64,000 nucleotides of DNA from Gnetum montanum. Taxonomy: Eukaryota > Streptophyta > Gnetopsida > Gnetales > Gnetaceae. Every line of letters begins with the position of its first letter. Position 1 is the first letter of the stretch. The stretch lies in assembly GCA_015680685.1 (NCBI GenBank), contig MNCI01007798.1:182593-246592 (forward strand), in the 5' to 3' direction. A model generated the notes under the pieces. The model was not told the DNA's origin. It was given only the letters and a program-made list of their open reading frames with translations, and did not search any database. Shown one piece after another: positions 1 through 11,656 of the stretch. The position numbers were made by a program, and so were the translations under genes.

Positions 1-323
1 ATAGAAGTTTCATGACTTTGCTTATTAAAAGAGAAGCTGAAGTAGATAAAACAAGGGATAATTTGTTATAGAATACCTCTCAAGTTAAAACATGGTTTGA
101 TAGGAAAGCTCTAAAAATAACTTTCAAGATAGGAGACCTTGTCTTGTTATGGAATATGAAGAAACCAAATAAGTTTACACCAACATGGATTGGTCCCTTT
201 CAAATTACAAAGCAATTATCAAAGGATACTTACAAATTATCAACCTTGGATGGCATAGAAGTACAATTTCCATATAATGTTTTCCATATAAAACCTTATT
301 TGGGACCATTGCATACAACTTGA
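1..323 (+). pseudogene. Integrase C-terminal end of a B-family Tat-like gypsy element (B')
   Basis: The translated sequence matches, almost residue for residue, the last 107 codons of the integrase of element B (25075-25397), ending at the TGA at 321-323. It covers the region after the DDE core, including the GPF-type module (WIGPFQI) that is common near the integrase C-terminus of gypsy elements. Position 69-71 is TAG where B has CAG, so the frame is closed by one C-to-T change. The rest of pol lies outside the window. It is the start of a second member of the B family, with the same downstream layout (internal TATA box, extra ORF, purine tract, LTR). Confidence 0.9.
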
Positions 324-614
324 AAGTGTCATTACACTAAATAGTATATGTATATAGTATTATGTAAATATTACTAGGAGTATAGTGTCCATTATTATAT
401 TTAATTATGCTTTATTTATATTTGAAACATTATCTTTCCTTCAAATGGGGCAAGTGGAAGCATACAAATGAAACAAGTGGAATTCTACAAGTTTGACAAG
501 TGGGGAAGGTGACTCATCCACCACTTAGTGAGGGTTGTGACAAATGGTTTGAATGCCTAGAAAGAAGGAAGCTTGGTTGAAGACAGTTGGATGGAAGTTA
601 AACATTTTAGCACC

Positions 615-621
615 TATAAAA
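615..621 (+). promoter_or_regulatory. TATA box ahead of the extra ORF of B'
   Basis: TATAAAA lies 71 bases before the ATG at 692 and is followed by a purine-rich stretch. The same box at the same distance is found in element B at 25666. The position suits a separate transcript for the extra ORF. This is inference from sequence and spacing. Confidence 0.5.
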
Positions 622-691
622 AGAGGGTTATATTGCTTAAGATTTCATCATCTTTCATTTCAAGTTTAGTAGTGAAGGTTAGAGACAGCTA

Positions 692-1179
692 ATGGAGTTT
701 GAGAGAGCAATTAGAAAGCCTTTTATTCCATATGTGATGGGATGTTGCCCTGAGCATGTATTGAAGGCTTATCTAAAGGCTAGATCTTGTGGAGCTCCAA
801 AGGAGTGCCCTTTTATGGCTTGGTTATCCGATGAATTTTCCTTTCTTACTAGAGGATTGGATATAGAGTCCAATGTTTGGGGGTGATATCAAGATTGCTC
901 CAAAGAAGAAGAAAAAGAAGAAGAACCACCAAACTATGAGGAATCATCATGGGGATGGGGAGAAGCTTTTGTCTACCGAGAGGAAAATGAAGGACTTAAT
1001 GAAAAAGAAAAGTGCTGAAGAGAAAGCTCTAGTAGATCAAGATGAGAGCTCTACCAAGCTAGAGAACAACAAGACCGCCTACATTACATCAGAGATTTCC
1101 TATGAAATAGTTAGAGAGATGAGGATTCCCACTAGGGTAACCCTCACAATTTAGTTTCCACCCTAAGAATAGCCTATGA
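692..1179 (+). pseudogene. Extra 3' ORF of a B-family element, broken
   Basis: This is the counterpart of the intact 172-codon ORF at 25743-26261. The first 64 codons are nearly identical, including the Cys-rich start (MGCCPEHV, then SCGAPKECPF) and the segment MAWLSDEFSFL. A TGA at 884-886 stops the frame where B reads CAA, and a later indel moves the acidic second half into another frame; the conserved end (MRIPTRVTLTI) is still readable to about 1151. I do not recognise the family. It lies between integrase and the 3' LTR, the position of env-like ORFs in some plant gypsy elements, but no signal peptide or membrane segment is visible. Confidence 0.6.
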
Positions 1180-1331
1180 AGGACTTGATAATGTATAGTT
1201 TGTTGTGTATAGTTTGATTCTAATTAGGAACGAGGTTTTTGTCCCATTACACCTTATGTTAAATGAGAATTTTCCTCAAAAAATATTTCTATTCAATTGT
1301 AAGAATTTAGTGAAATTTTAGTATGTTTAGT

Positions 1332-1352
1332 CTTGAAAAAGAGGAGCAGAAA
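1332..1352 (+). other. Polypurine tract of B'
   Basis: A purine-rich run (GAAAAAGAGGAGCAGAAA) lies directly before TGTTGGCACATTT, the start sequence of the B-family LTR. This is the expected plus-strand priming site. Element B has the equivalent at 26434-26451. Confidence 0.7.
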
Positions 1353-3819
1353 TGTTGGCACATTTGGCCATTACATGGAGTAGTTGGAATATTTTGTTCA
1401 AAATATGAGAAAAATCCCTAGTTGTAAATTTGCAGTTTAGTATTGTGAGTAATGGGTATTCTTGGAGAAGAAAGCTTGGTAAATAATGTTGATGATTTAA
1501 GCCTTCTTGGAAAGTAAGTTAAAGTACCAAGATATTTTCTTGAGTGAAGGTTGGAATAAAAAAGAGATGGATTATTTACCACAAGAAAGAATACTACCTT
1601 ATTAATATTGGCAAAATAAACAACACCGTGGGTAGTGGATTATCAAAAATCGGCTAAAGAGTCCAACTGGTTTTGAATAAGAGTCAAAACCTCTCAAATA
1701 AGAAAGGTTATTATATTTCCTTCTTCATGGTGCATAAATTTTCTAGGCCAACAATCCCAAGTTATGGGCAAGATAAATATTTTCAATAAAATATTCAAAA
1801 ATGTCTCCAAGTCTAAAAATGCTACACTTTTTTCAAACATCCAAAAGAAATCCAAATATCCAAAAGAAATCCAAAGATCCAGAGAATGTATATTTTACCC
1901 AGGCATCTCTAAAGGATAGGTCCTAGTTATTTTCACTTCCAAAAAGAATCATCAAGTCTTGAAATAACCTCACTACTATCATCAAATTATCCTTTAAATT
2001 ATCTTAATGTTCAAAGATATCACAAATTTATCTAAAAAATCCAAAGAATGTATATTTTAACTAAGCATCTTCAAAGACTAGGTCTTAGTTATCTTCATTG
2101 CTAAAGAAACTCACCAATAGCTCTTATAATAAAATCACTACTATCATCGAATTATCCTTATGACTTCAAACAAGTCATTCATGGTTTAGTCTTGGCAATA
2201 CCCTCATTACTAACATCCTCAACAGCTGAGGCACACGTATTATTGAAAGGATAGGTCTTAACTATGCCTCACCTCAGCTCCACTAGGCTCAACTACTTAA
2301 TTTCATAATCTCAGCTAAATCCATATTTTCATATGAACTTACAAATCAAAATCTAGTGGAGGAAATCCATCCAACAACCTATGTTCCTATGGAGTGGGTC
2401 CTACTAAAGAACACTCTACTCCATGTAGATGGGGGCAACTAAAAGATTCGCACCTCCTACAACCAAGCATAAATGGTCATACAAATATTATTATTTTATT
2501 ATAAAATCCAAATGATTTCCAAAATAGCCAAATCCATGATAGCCAAAATTTCACAAATGATTTCCAAATAGAAAAATTTGTGACAACCAAAACTTCCATG
2601 AAATTCTCGCAAAATCATCTTTATGTCATGAGTAGTTCCTAAATATTCATAGTAGGTTGGGCAAAGTTTCCATAATTGTAGAAATTCACCAAAAAAGCTA
2701 AAAATGACAAAAATATATGTAGAATTTCAACATAATAATGAAAATCGTAGAAGAAAAGTAGAAAGTAGAGAGGAGGAACATAAAATCCAGAAAGAAAAAC
2801 ATAGCCATATGAAGAGAAAATTAAAATAATCTTTCTTACTTCTGCTAGTAGAGCTTCCAAAATATTTGTAGTGTCTTCCTTTTTTCCTTATCATTCCCAA
2901 TTTTTCTTTGCTTTGCTTAATCCATCGTACTATGATGAGATGTATCTAAGAATATTGCCTATTTATAAGGGGAAGAATAAAATAAATCAAGCTCAAACAG
3001 GCTTCAAAATGAATAAGAAAGGGCAAACAAATGTCTTTTAGAAAAATGTGATGGGACATGATTTTGAAAAAATGATAATTATGCAAAAAATGGTGGTAGA
3101 AAATAAGAGTGGTAAGATAGAGGAAAAACACATTGTAGAGGCAATGAAAATAAAGTTTTAACATATTCTTTATGTTACAAAATAAATCATATACACATGC
3201 TTTACAAAAAAAGCTCATGAACATGCTTAAAATTCAACGTTGAACTTTACTTTTTTGAAAATTTTGATTTTTAACTTCTTTTTTATCATTTTCATTTTCA
3301 TAAGTTCATTTCCCCTTTTTCCTCTCTTCACTATTACCTCTCATAATAGACATAAGGACTCCAAATCAAATTCCATTTGAACCTATAGGATCCTCATCAA
3401 GTGCTCTACCTAATCGTATGTTGAAATCTCACCTAAGCTTCACTTATCATAGTCCAATTCAAATGCTAAAATTTTTACAATATTTTAGCAAATTAGAAAA
3501 TATGATATCTTGAAAATTGTAACTCATTCTACTGAATCAAAGATCAAAATCTATGTTTTTGAATATCTTGGACATATTGGTAAGGTTAGATTTTTGGTAG
3601 GAAATCATCTTAAGCTACTTTCTTAATAAAGTTGATTTATTCAATATTTAATTATAATTAAAACTAGTCTTCAAACACTAGTTTAATGATAAATGGTAAC
3701 AGGGAATATATTTTGGGTAAACCTCAAGTTAAAATTACTCCATGAACAGAGTATTATATAATCAAATATCCATAACAAAAATAAAAGATGTATGACTAGA
3801 TGTGCATAATAAAGCATAA
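1353..3819 (+). mobile_element. Presumed 3' LTR of B' and AT-rich sequence of unknown origin
   Basis: The sequence starts with TGTTGGCACATTT and matches the B LTR for about 40 bases (to ATGGAG), then becomes unlike it. I cannot find the far end of this LTR; B-family LTRs are about 2.9 kb, so it may have been split by the insertion of E at 3825. The stretch is AT-rich, has no convincing coding frame on either strand, and contains a diverged tandem repeat (see 1865-2300). Confidence 0.35.
1865..2300 (+). repeat. Diverged tandem repeat, about 162-bp unit
   Basis: Two units share the order CCAAAGA..AATGTATATTTTA, AAGCATCT, AAAG..ATAGGTC..AGTTAT and CACTACTATCATC. The AATGTATATTTTA anchors are at 1885 and 2047, 162 bases apart. 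A third partial match (AAAGGATAGGTCTTA) is near 2245. It has no coding signal. Confidence 0.55.
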
Positions 3820-3824
3820 ATGTA

Positions 3825-4720
3825 TGATGAAGTGTCATGGTTGGTTGCATCGATAAGATGTTGTCGATGTAACCCCATCCATAGGATCTCATCAACTTGA
3901 TTCCATTAATGTAGGGTTTAACTCATTGATGTCTACCCATCAACAAGGCTCCCTCTTTTACCTATAAATGCATGTTCACTAGCTGCACTTATGACATTCC
4001 TTTCATAAGTTGTAGCAAAGCTGTAGTGGTCTTTCTTTTAGAACTTGGAACATTTTTCTAAGTGCATGTAGTAGGTGTCAAAGAGTTTAAGGATCTTTAT
4101 TCAAGCATTTTTGTATCTGAGAACTGCAGTGTGTGCAACAAAAAAGATGAGCTTTCTAATAAACCTTGCAACCCTTCAAAATGGATTAATTATTTCCTCT
4201 ATGCATTTAATATTTTAAGAAATTTTCTTTAATGCTTTAAGCAAGCAAGTATTTAATTCAGCTAGATTATATAACAATTAATTAAGTACATAAGTATGAC
4301 CACTTCGAGAAAATTCTTGACACTTGGTAATCTTAGTAATGTTTAATGTTTGGTAACTCAGTAGCATTAAATGTGTTCAGGATGTGTATGGCAAGTGGAA
4401 ACATATGCTTATGTTAGGATTAGTTAAATGTTATCTAGTTCGATTAAATTAGCAATTAAATTAGTTTATTCATCATTCTTTATTCTTAGGTAACTTAGAA
4501 CATAAAACAAAAAAAATGATAAAAATTATATGCCTCAGTTGCGCTTAATCATACCTTTTCATTTCATGAGTATAATTCAGAAGATAACAATTATGATGGT
4601 TAGTTTCACTTCCTAGAGACCAGGTACTTAGAAGGTTATAGGTCCATAGAATCGATTAGATCGTATGTGAATGCTTAGTGATTTGTATGGTTGGATGTAG
4701 GATCTACTCAATGTTCATCA
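3825..4720 (+). mobile_element. 5' LTR of element E
   Basis: It starts TGATGAAG and ends TCATCA, 896 bp. It aligns along its length with 51127-52005, including CTTTAATGCTTTAAG, the GGTAATC-CTAGTAATG region and the end segment GTGATT.GTATGGTTGG. A TATA-like TATAAATG lies near 3963. The first 150 bases carry repeated short CATCGAT and CATCAAC motifs, as do related LTRs in this window. Confidence 0.85.
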
Positions 4721-4740
4721 TTGACAATGTAGCTAAGGAC
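4721..4740 (+). other. Primer binding site of E, eroded tRNA-Asp type
   Basis: TTGACAATGTAGCTAAGGAC directly follows the LTR. It matches the usual plant tRNA-Asp site (TTGGCGCCGTTGCCGGGGAC) except at seven or eight positions, most of them G-to-A or C-to-T. Confidence 0.6.
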
Positions 4741-4880
4741 TTGTAGTTTAATACGTGTACTATCTAGGACTTAGTGAAAATTATTTAAGATCATTGGAAA
4801 AAAAATTAAAGTCATAATCATTTAAAAAATAAAAATAATAATTATAATTAGAGCACACTAAATTTTTCTTCTAATCTAAA

Positions 4881-6142
4881 ATGTCTTATTCTCACAGGCA
4901 TGATGAATCAAGACTATTAGTATCCTAAGAATTCAAAGTGGTGTGCACTTATCTAGATGAGTTTGTACCTAATTCCATTTTCATCTTGCATTAGGATGAA
5001 CAGCTCTGGTGGAGAGACATGGAGGATAACATTGTATCCCCATCCAACTAATTTGTTCCTAAAATGCTACTCCAAACTCTTGAGAGGTTGGACATCTAGG
5101 ATCTTCATGAGGAATATGTTATGCAGGACCATGACTATTAGGACTACCATTTAATTGAAACACAACATAAAAGATATTGTCACTAGGAGAAGTGTCATGA
5201 AGTTACAAAGGGGAAATAGTTCACTAACCCCTTATTCCTATTGAATTAAAAATACAATGAGGATCCTCCCTTTGGGGCTTTTCAACATGAAGATTCTCCA
5301 TCCCTTAACTTTGGTGAAGTAGGCATGAACCCAAATCTACAGTCCACTATCAACAATCTAGGTTCAAGAAAAAGTGGCAGTTAAGGTAGGGGCTCTAACA
5401 AGCATAATTATGATGATAAACCTAATGATCATGTCCATGAAAAGTGGAGAGGAGGTGGCAGACATCATGGTGGTGGTAGTCCTTCTTCCTTTTCACCCTC
5501 TTCATTTGCATCTTCCTCCTCCTCCTTTGAATCTAATTAAAACCACAAGGGAAGAAACCGTGATAGAGGTGAATAATAGGAAAATGATTGTAGGCCCCAC
5601 CATGATTGAAGAGGTAGTAGAGGACATCATATCCATCATCAAAATCATGATGATGATAAGCTTTTTCTTGTAACTCGAATCATGTTAGACATTACAAAGG
5701 TAGTTAGAATTCCAACTAGGCATGTGAAAGATAGTAGAATCAAGAGGTTGGATATGAACAATATCCCTATGTTTGAGGGGAAATATAACTTAGATCTATA
5801 GACCCATATTCAAGCCTTTCATGATGCCTATGCCTTTTAGAACATAAAGAAAAATTGGAAAAAACTTAAGCTATTTCATAGGATACTCACAAAAAAGCAG
5901 AAAGTTGGTACCATTCTTTGGAGCTAGAATCAATTCACAAATGTAGTACGATGCTTGAGCTATTCAATGAAAAATATCAGATGTACTCCAGAGTGTCCAA
6001 TTTGAGAAAGAAAATCCAAGGCTAGCATCAAGAAATACATGAACCTTTGGATGTAGCCATTGGTAGGTATTACTCTCTTTTGCACAAATGTCTTCACCAT
6101 GGTCATTATAGATAGGAGTAGCTTGTCCCTATCATAGATGGG
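4881..6142 (+). pseudogene. E gag, N-terminal part
   Basis: From the ATG at 4881 one frame can be read for about 1 kb without a frameshift, but with about 16 stop codons. It corresponds to the gag of element A (15873 onward): both have MS.SHR at the start, then LWWRDMEDN (VWWCDMEGN in A), a Gly/His/Arg-rich middle, and VVRIPTR.VKDS.IK..DMNNIP..F leading into the retrotransposon gag domain (FEGKYNLDL, IQAFHDAYAF). That domain is of the Athila type. The solo LTR H is inserted at 6143 and gag resumes at 6953. Confidence 0.8.
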
Positions 6143-6947
6143 TGATGAGACACGATTCACATAGGCCACAATATTGCATACGTGATATCACGTTAGCCGC
6201 GATATCGCATCCCCCGCGATATCACGTACACGATCTCGCGTCTTCCCTACGATATCACGTACATGATATCGTAGCCTGCTGCCATATCTATAAATAAGAT
6301 GTGGCTCTCCCTTGTACAAGTATTAGGAGTTAGAAGTAGCGAAGCTCTGGTAGTTTGACCACTCCAGAGATAGATTATTTTTCCTGTGTCTGCCCATAGT
6401 GTGGTGAATGTAATTGTANCTCCTAGAATGCAATGTGAGTATGACTTGATTATGAGCATCTAAGGATGTGTACGGTTAGTCAAGGAATTGATTACTCATC
6501 GCAACGCGGAATGAGTACAACTTGGTTTCGAGCATTTAAGTGTGACTACTTGGTAGCCCATTGGCGTACCTAGGATCTATGCTTAGTAATCGTAGTGGTA
6601 GTCGTGCACGAGGTCCAAGATGTGTATGGTTGATCAAGGAATTGATTGCTCGTCGCACTTAGGCTAGATTAGATTCTCTTACCCTTTTCCTCCTAGCTTA
6701 GATTAGTTAATATTATTTTTCACTATCCTTAGGAGTAGCGTTAGAATTAGGAACATATCATACACCTCATCTGGACTAAACCATACATGAAAAATATACA
6801 ATACTAGTCCAGGTGGGAAGACAGCGAACTGCGACCTAAGGATAACTATCTATGTGCCACAACTAGTCCGTCTATGGAGTTCAACCAAATCATGCATGCT
6901 ACACTCATTTTGTATGGTTGAGTATAGGGGTACCTCGCCACTCATCA
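6143..6947 (+). mobile_element. Solo LTR (H) of a third Athila-like subfamily, inside E gag
   Basis: It starts TGATGAGACACG and ends CCACTCATCA. The flanks are a perfect 5-bp target repeat ATGGG (6138-6142 and 6948-6952), and no internal region is present, so this is a solo LTR left by recombination between two LTRs. The end region (GTATGGTTG.GTATAGGGGTACC) matches the ends of the E and A LTRs. A TATA box (TATAAATA) is near 6290. It keeps many CpG dinucleotides, which suggests it is younger than E and A. One N is at 6419. Confidence 0.9.
6182..6272 (+). repeat. Array of GATATC palindromes in solo LTR H
   Basis: GATATC occurs at 6184, 6201, 6218, 6251 and 6265, with a one-base variant (GATCTC) at 6232. 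The first three are exactly 17 bases apart, and most are flanked by CG or TG/CA, extending the palindromes (GTGATATCAC, GCGATATCGC). It lies just upstream of the TATA box. A cluster of binding sites for a dimeric transcription factor is possible but untested. Confidence 0.8.
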
Positions 6948-6952
6948 ATGGG

Positions 6953-8150
6953 CTTTGATTAGAAATGAGGAGAACCCTTGGGGCCTATGCCCAAGGGAGA
7001 TTGTCAGAACTTTAAGCCCATCAAATTCAAAGGCTCATTAAGCAGGTTGCAAAAGAAGAAGAAGAATTGAGGAAACATTAAGGTGTTAAAGAATATAACT
7101 AGGACCCTTCCATTAGAATAAGGGAGGTCTAATTCTATGACAGTGAAGAGGAGGCACCACTTGATGAACTGAAAAATCATGCTGATTCAAAAATCTATCT
7201 TTCAAATTTTGGCCAAGGTGGATAAAATGTAGCAATATTTAGATGAAAAATTCCAAACTACTCTAAATATTGTAGAAGAATCCAAAGAGAAAGTTAGTGA
7301 TAGTGATTGCAAGAAAATAAGGGAACCTAAACATGGCCACCTAGGGGGTAAGGACAAAATTTCTATAGAAAAAGAGGTTTTGGAAGTCAAAATTAGATGA
7401 TGGTGGTGGATGTGACATCTACAAATATGAACATCCTAAGGGATGTTGCCCTGTTATGTCACACTTACAGGAGTCTAGGGTGTATGCTCTAAATCCTATG
7501 CTAGCAAGAAGACAAGCACCCAAAAGATCATCTTATCCTCAAGGAAATCTCAGGAAATTCCACCAACAACAAGCTTATTATCTAAGTGGGGCTCCACCAC
7601 AACCATATGAGTAGTATTAGCAATTGCAACATCAACAATCATGGGGGATGCCACCACCAAGGTAGTAGTACCCTTATAAGTAGCTAGATCCATATGGGTA
7701 CTATGTTTAGCAATCCATGTCTCTGCATGACTCTTTCACTTCCCCCTCATTCCAACATCACTAGTACCCTCTAAAGTATTAAAAAATTCATTCTTCATCT
7801 CCTAAAGGGGAATCCCCATGCCCTTATCACCCTCCTCATCTTTTAGCACCTATCCATTCATCCTCAACCTAATTAACATATACTCCATCTATGCAGGGTG
7901 AGATTTCCATGTAGCTACAACATTGTAATGCTATGAGGTCTAATAACTTACAACTGTGTTCTCTGTCAAGTGGTTCAGAGCCTAGACACAAGAAGAGGTC
8001 ACTGTTCTGAACTAATATCCCTACAAAGCCCTCACTGACTTATGTGGCTGATTGCCCTATGTCTCCTTCATCTTCTACATCTATTCCTTTCAAGAACCCT
8101 TCAAACCAAACACCTTCCAAGATTTGCATAGTAATGTTAACCCATGCTAT
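6953..8150 (+). pseudogene. E gag, C-terminal part
   Basis: Gag resumes after the solo LTR. Matches to A gag (29600 onward) include the stretch around 7030-7180 (KEEEEL, then DPSI.IREV.FYDSEEE). A Cys-containing stretch (GCDIYKYEHPKGCCPVMSHLQ) lies near 7410-7470, and a Pro/Gln/Tyr-rich tail runs to about 7900. Stops are numerous and mostly TAG at likely Gln codons (for example two in a row near 7663). The tail continues without an obvious break into the protease region. It is non-functional. Confidence 0.65.
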
Positions 8151-8600
8151 CTCCAATTGGATCAAGGTTGGAAACCTTCTTAAGAGAAGAGTTGATCCTA
8201 GAAGTCCCCTCATCTACTTGTAGATCACTAGAAATGAGCCATGCAAGGCTCTTCTTGATTCAGGACTTTTATCATTAGTATTTGTGGGTGGTCCTATCAT
8301 GTTGATTTTCTGGTGATCAAGGTTGATAATTACAAGGGGGACTTTCCAATCATTATGGGAAGGACTTGGTTAAGCATTGTTGATGCATGAATGGATATTA
8401 GAGATCTTTCCTAGGAAATTTCCAAGGAAAATGCTTTTGGAAAGATTAAGAAGAATAGATTTTCATGCATCATGTGTAGTAATACACAGTGAAGCTGTGT
8501 GTAGAAATTATGGTCTATCAAAAGTATATCAATCAAAGCATGTAGATAGTATGCATATGAATCTAAAATCTAGAAGTTCCTATATGTAGGAATCACAAAA
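8150..8600 (+). pseudogene. E aspartic protease
   Basis: The order seen is NWIKVGNLLKRRVDP, then an active-site-like ALLDSG near 8250, then a segment equivalent to A 30700-30890 (FQSLWEG, GIRD-like, EISK-like, FGKIKK-like), here in shifted frames. The DSG triad of retroviral-type proteases is still readable. Frames change at least once and stops occur on both sides, so the enzyme cannot be made. Confidence 0.55.
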
Positions 8601-8899
8601 TAGGAGGGTACCCAGTGGCTGATAGCTAATCTTGAAAGTAGCATACTTTGCATGGAACCAACTAAGAACCTAACTTATGCCTATGTTGAAAGCATGGATG
8701 AGCTAGAGAAAGTGCATTGCCAACTATCTGATGATGAACCTAATGGTACTTATTGGGGAGAGTTGGAAATCCATAAAAATTTTAAACATGAGCCCTTAGA
8801 GTTGAAAGCTCTACTTGTCGGCATGTACTATGCATTCCTAAATAATGGTAAGCTGGTAATAATAAATGTTATTGAATGTGATTAAGTAATGGCTAACAA

Positions 8900-10270
8900 T
8901 ATTTTACTTCATCATATCTTGAAATTAATACAATTGATCCTAGGCTATGCTAATATCACATCTATACTAATTCATCCATAAAGCTAAAGAGGTAGCTGTA
9001 GTGGCAGTTGAACCCTAAATTGATGCAGATCATCAAAGAGGAAATTGAACAACTTCATAAGGTGAGGTTCATCTATTCAATTATGGATATCAAGTAGGTT
9101 AGCCCACTTGTAATTGTGTCAAAGAAAGGTGGCAAGTGGCAAGTCTATATTAACTTTAGGTTGTTAAACATGGCAACCTACAATGATCATTTTCCATTGT
9201 CATTTGTAGATCAAGTGTTGGATACTATATCTAGGTGTTATTATTATAGCTTTCTAGATTATTATAATGGCTATAACAAAATTTAGATTACATTATAGGA
9301 TTAGGCCAAAACACCATTCATAGGTCTTTGGGAAACTTTTGCATACAAAAAGATGCCTTTTGGTTTATGCAGTTTCCTTGAAATATTCCAATGCCTTGTC
9401 CTTCCTATTTTTTAGCAGTAGATTGGTAGCAAGGTGGAAGTTTTCATGGATGAATTATCCACCAATGGTGCTACATTTGAGCAAGCCCTATATTGCCTTG
9501 AGTAAGTGCTTAAAAGATGTGTGAAGACCAATTGTTTGCTCAATTGGCAAAAGAGCCATCTCATGGTCCCAAAGGGAATTGTGTTTGGGAATAGAATCTC
9601 ACAATATGGATTGAGATGGACCCTAAAAAGATTAGGATCATCCAAGGAATAACTCACCAACTAAAAATTGTTAAGGATGTTTGGTTATTCCTTAAACACA
9701 CTAGCTACTACTTACACTTTATAGAGAATTTCTCTAAGATTGTTAAACTGTTGGTGGAGCTTACAAAGAAAGATGCTCTATTTGTATAGACTGGAGAATG
9801 TAAAAAGACATTCCAATAACTTAAGAAGAAGCTTATAAAAACTCCAATTCTATGAGCACCAGATTAATCCTGACCATTCCACATCATAATGGATGCATCA
9901 AATGATGCTTTGGGAGTTGTGCTCATATATTTGGATAATCATAAACATCCTTATTATATCCACTGTGAAAGCTGAAGCATTGTGGATCCACAACATAACT
10001 ACACCATAATAGAGAAAAAGCTAATGGCGATGGTGTATTCTTTGGAGAAATTTAAGCACTATGTGCTTAGATACAACGTACTTGTGCACATTAATCATAG
10101 TGTCATTCACTTCCTAATGAATAAACTAATGAGTCCTCATGTCATATGGTGTCTGGTGATCATATAGGAGTTTGATCTTAGAATGGTATATTGAAAGGAA
10201 ACTGAGAACATGATCGCTAATCACGTGTCTCAGTTACGATGGAACAACAAAGAGGAGAAGAGCATGCTTT
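8900..10270 (+). pseudogene. E reverse transcriptase and RNase H
   Basis: RT motifs in order are KKGGKWQVYINFRLLN (9120-9170), YYYSFLDYYNGYN (9240-9275), AYKKMPFGL (9345-9370) and VFMDELSTNG (9440-9470), where active Athila RT has FMDD; the second catalytic Asp is read as Glu. The C-terminal RNase H region follows (9880-10250), with SV.DTQ-like and YTIIEKKLMAMVYSLEKFKHYV readable at 9985-10050. Many stops and a few frame changes are present. The homologous region of A is 31390-32620. Confidence 0.75.
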
Positions 10271-10289
10271 CTGATTAATTTCCTGATGA

Positions 10290-11656
10290 ACTCCTCTTTA
10301 TTGATGCAATAAATGAAAAAGTTCATGGTGAATGAAAATGGCATTATGACATCCTCATTTATCTTCTTATTTAGGAGATGCCACAAGTTTTGGATCATCA
10401 AAAGAAACAATAGTTTCATCATCAGACCAAACAATTCATGAAAATCAATGAACATATTTACAAGGTATGTGTCAATGGCTTGGTTCATTGATGTATCCCT
10501 AATGTTGATAAACTCTACATTCTCTAAGATTCTCATGAGGGCACTTCTATGGATCACTATGTAGGGAGATACATAGCCATTAAGATCTTGATGGTAGGGT
10601 ATTATTGGCCAAAAATCTTCAGGGATTGCCACCAATTCATCTGCTATTATAAATGCTATCAACAAGATGGTGAGATGACCACTCGAATGGAGGAGCCTTA
10701 GTAGTGGATCCAACCACTTGAACCCTTCGATATTTGGGGCATAGACTTTATGGATCCCATCATGCCCATCTCAAATAGAAAGACATATATAATAGATGTT
10801 GTTGTCTATTGTATAAAATGGATAGAATTAGTAGCCATCACTGACTGTATATCTTTCATTATTGCATAGTTTGTACAATAGAATATTGTAAAAATATTTG
10901 AAGTGCCATGTGCACTAATTTCTAATAATGGTACTCATTTTATAGGTGCTACTTTTTGCAAGCTCATGTAACAATTGGGGGTTGAACATAAACTAACAAC
11001 ACCCTACCAACCCCAAGCCAATAGTCAAGCAAAGGTTACCAATAGGAAGGTCATCAAGATCTTAACTAGAACAATTAGCAAATATAGGAGAGACTAGAGA
11101 AAAAAACTTAATGATGTCCTCTAGGCATACTGCTTAACATGGAAACTCCCTATAGGCTACTCTCCTTATCAACTGGTGTACAGAAAACTTCCAACTCTTC
11201 TTATTTAGTTCAAACTCTGTACACTTTCAATAACATGTGACCTTGAGCTTGACCTTAGCCTAGCACAAAAATAAAGATTGATCAACCATAATGTGCTAGA
11301 TGAGAATTAATTGGTAGCCATATCTTTTAATGAAGTACATAAATAATTTAACAAAAAGCACCATGACCTTAGGATAAGGAAAGTAAAATTTAAACCTGGA
11401 GACAAGGTCCTTTACTAGAACCCCACACACATACCTCAATGAACTAAGTTCCAAAAATTCTGGAAAGGGCCTTACATTATTTATAAAAATTTTCTTTCTA
11501 GGGCCATGTTAATTTAGAAACCTAAGGGTCCAAAGAAGAAGTATTTTATCAACACACAACAAGTCAAACCTTTCCATAAGCCCAAGCAAGCTAGTGAAAG
11601 CAGCACCTCCTCAGATGGACAATCTCGCTCAATTTTTTGGATCTTCTCCATTTAAT
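10290..11656 (+). pseudogene. E integrase
   Basis: The core is readable: PFDIWGIDFM near 10720, SNNGTHF near 10920 and SQAKVTNRK near 11025. Compared with A (DNGTHF, GQAEVMNRE), the second catalytic Asp is Asn and the catalytic Glu is Lys, both explained by G-to-A change. The zinc-finger part lies around 10540-10680. The C-terminal part (PHEHVPQ-like, FWKGPYIIYK) is readable near 11420-11490. The protein ends near the TAA at 11654-11656. It is inactive by both stops and catalytic changes. Confidence 0.75.

Noticed and set aside
2639-3224. Phe/Tyr-rich minus-strand ORFs of 73-92 codons that look like membrane proteins
   Set aside because: Translations of A-rich plus-strand sequence give such hydrophobic peptides by chance; no start context or homologue recognised.
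10234-10713. Minus-strand ORF of 159 codons
   Set aside because: Lies opposite the E RNase H to integrase region, whose homology is on the plus strand. It is a shadow frame.
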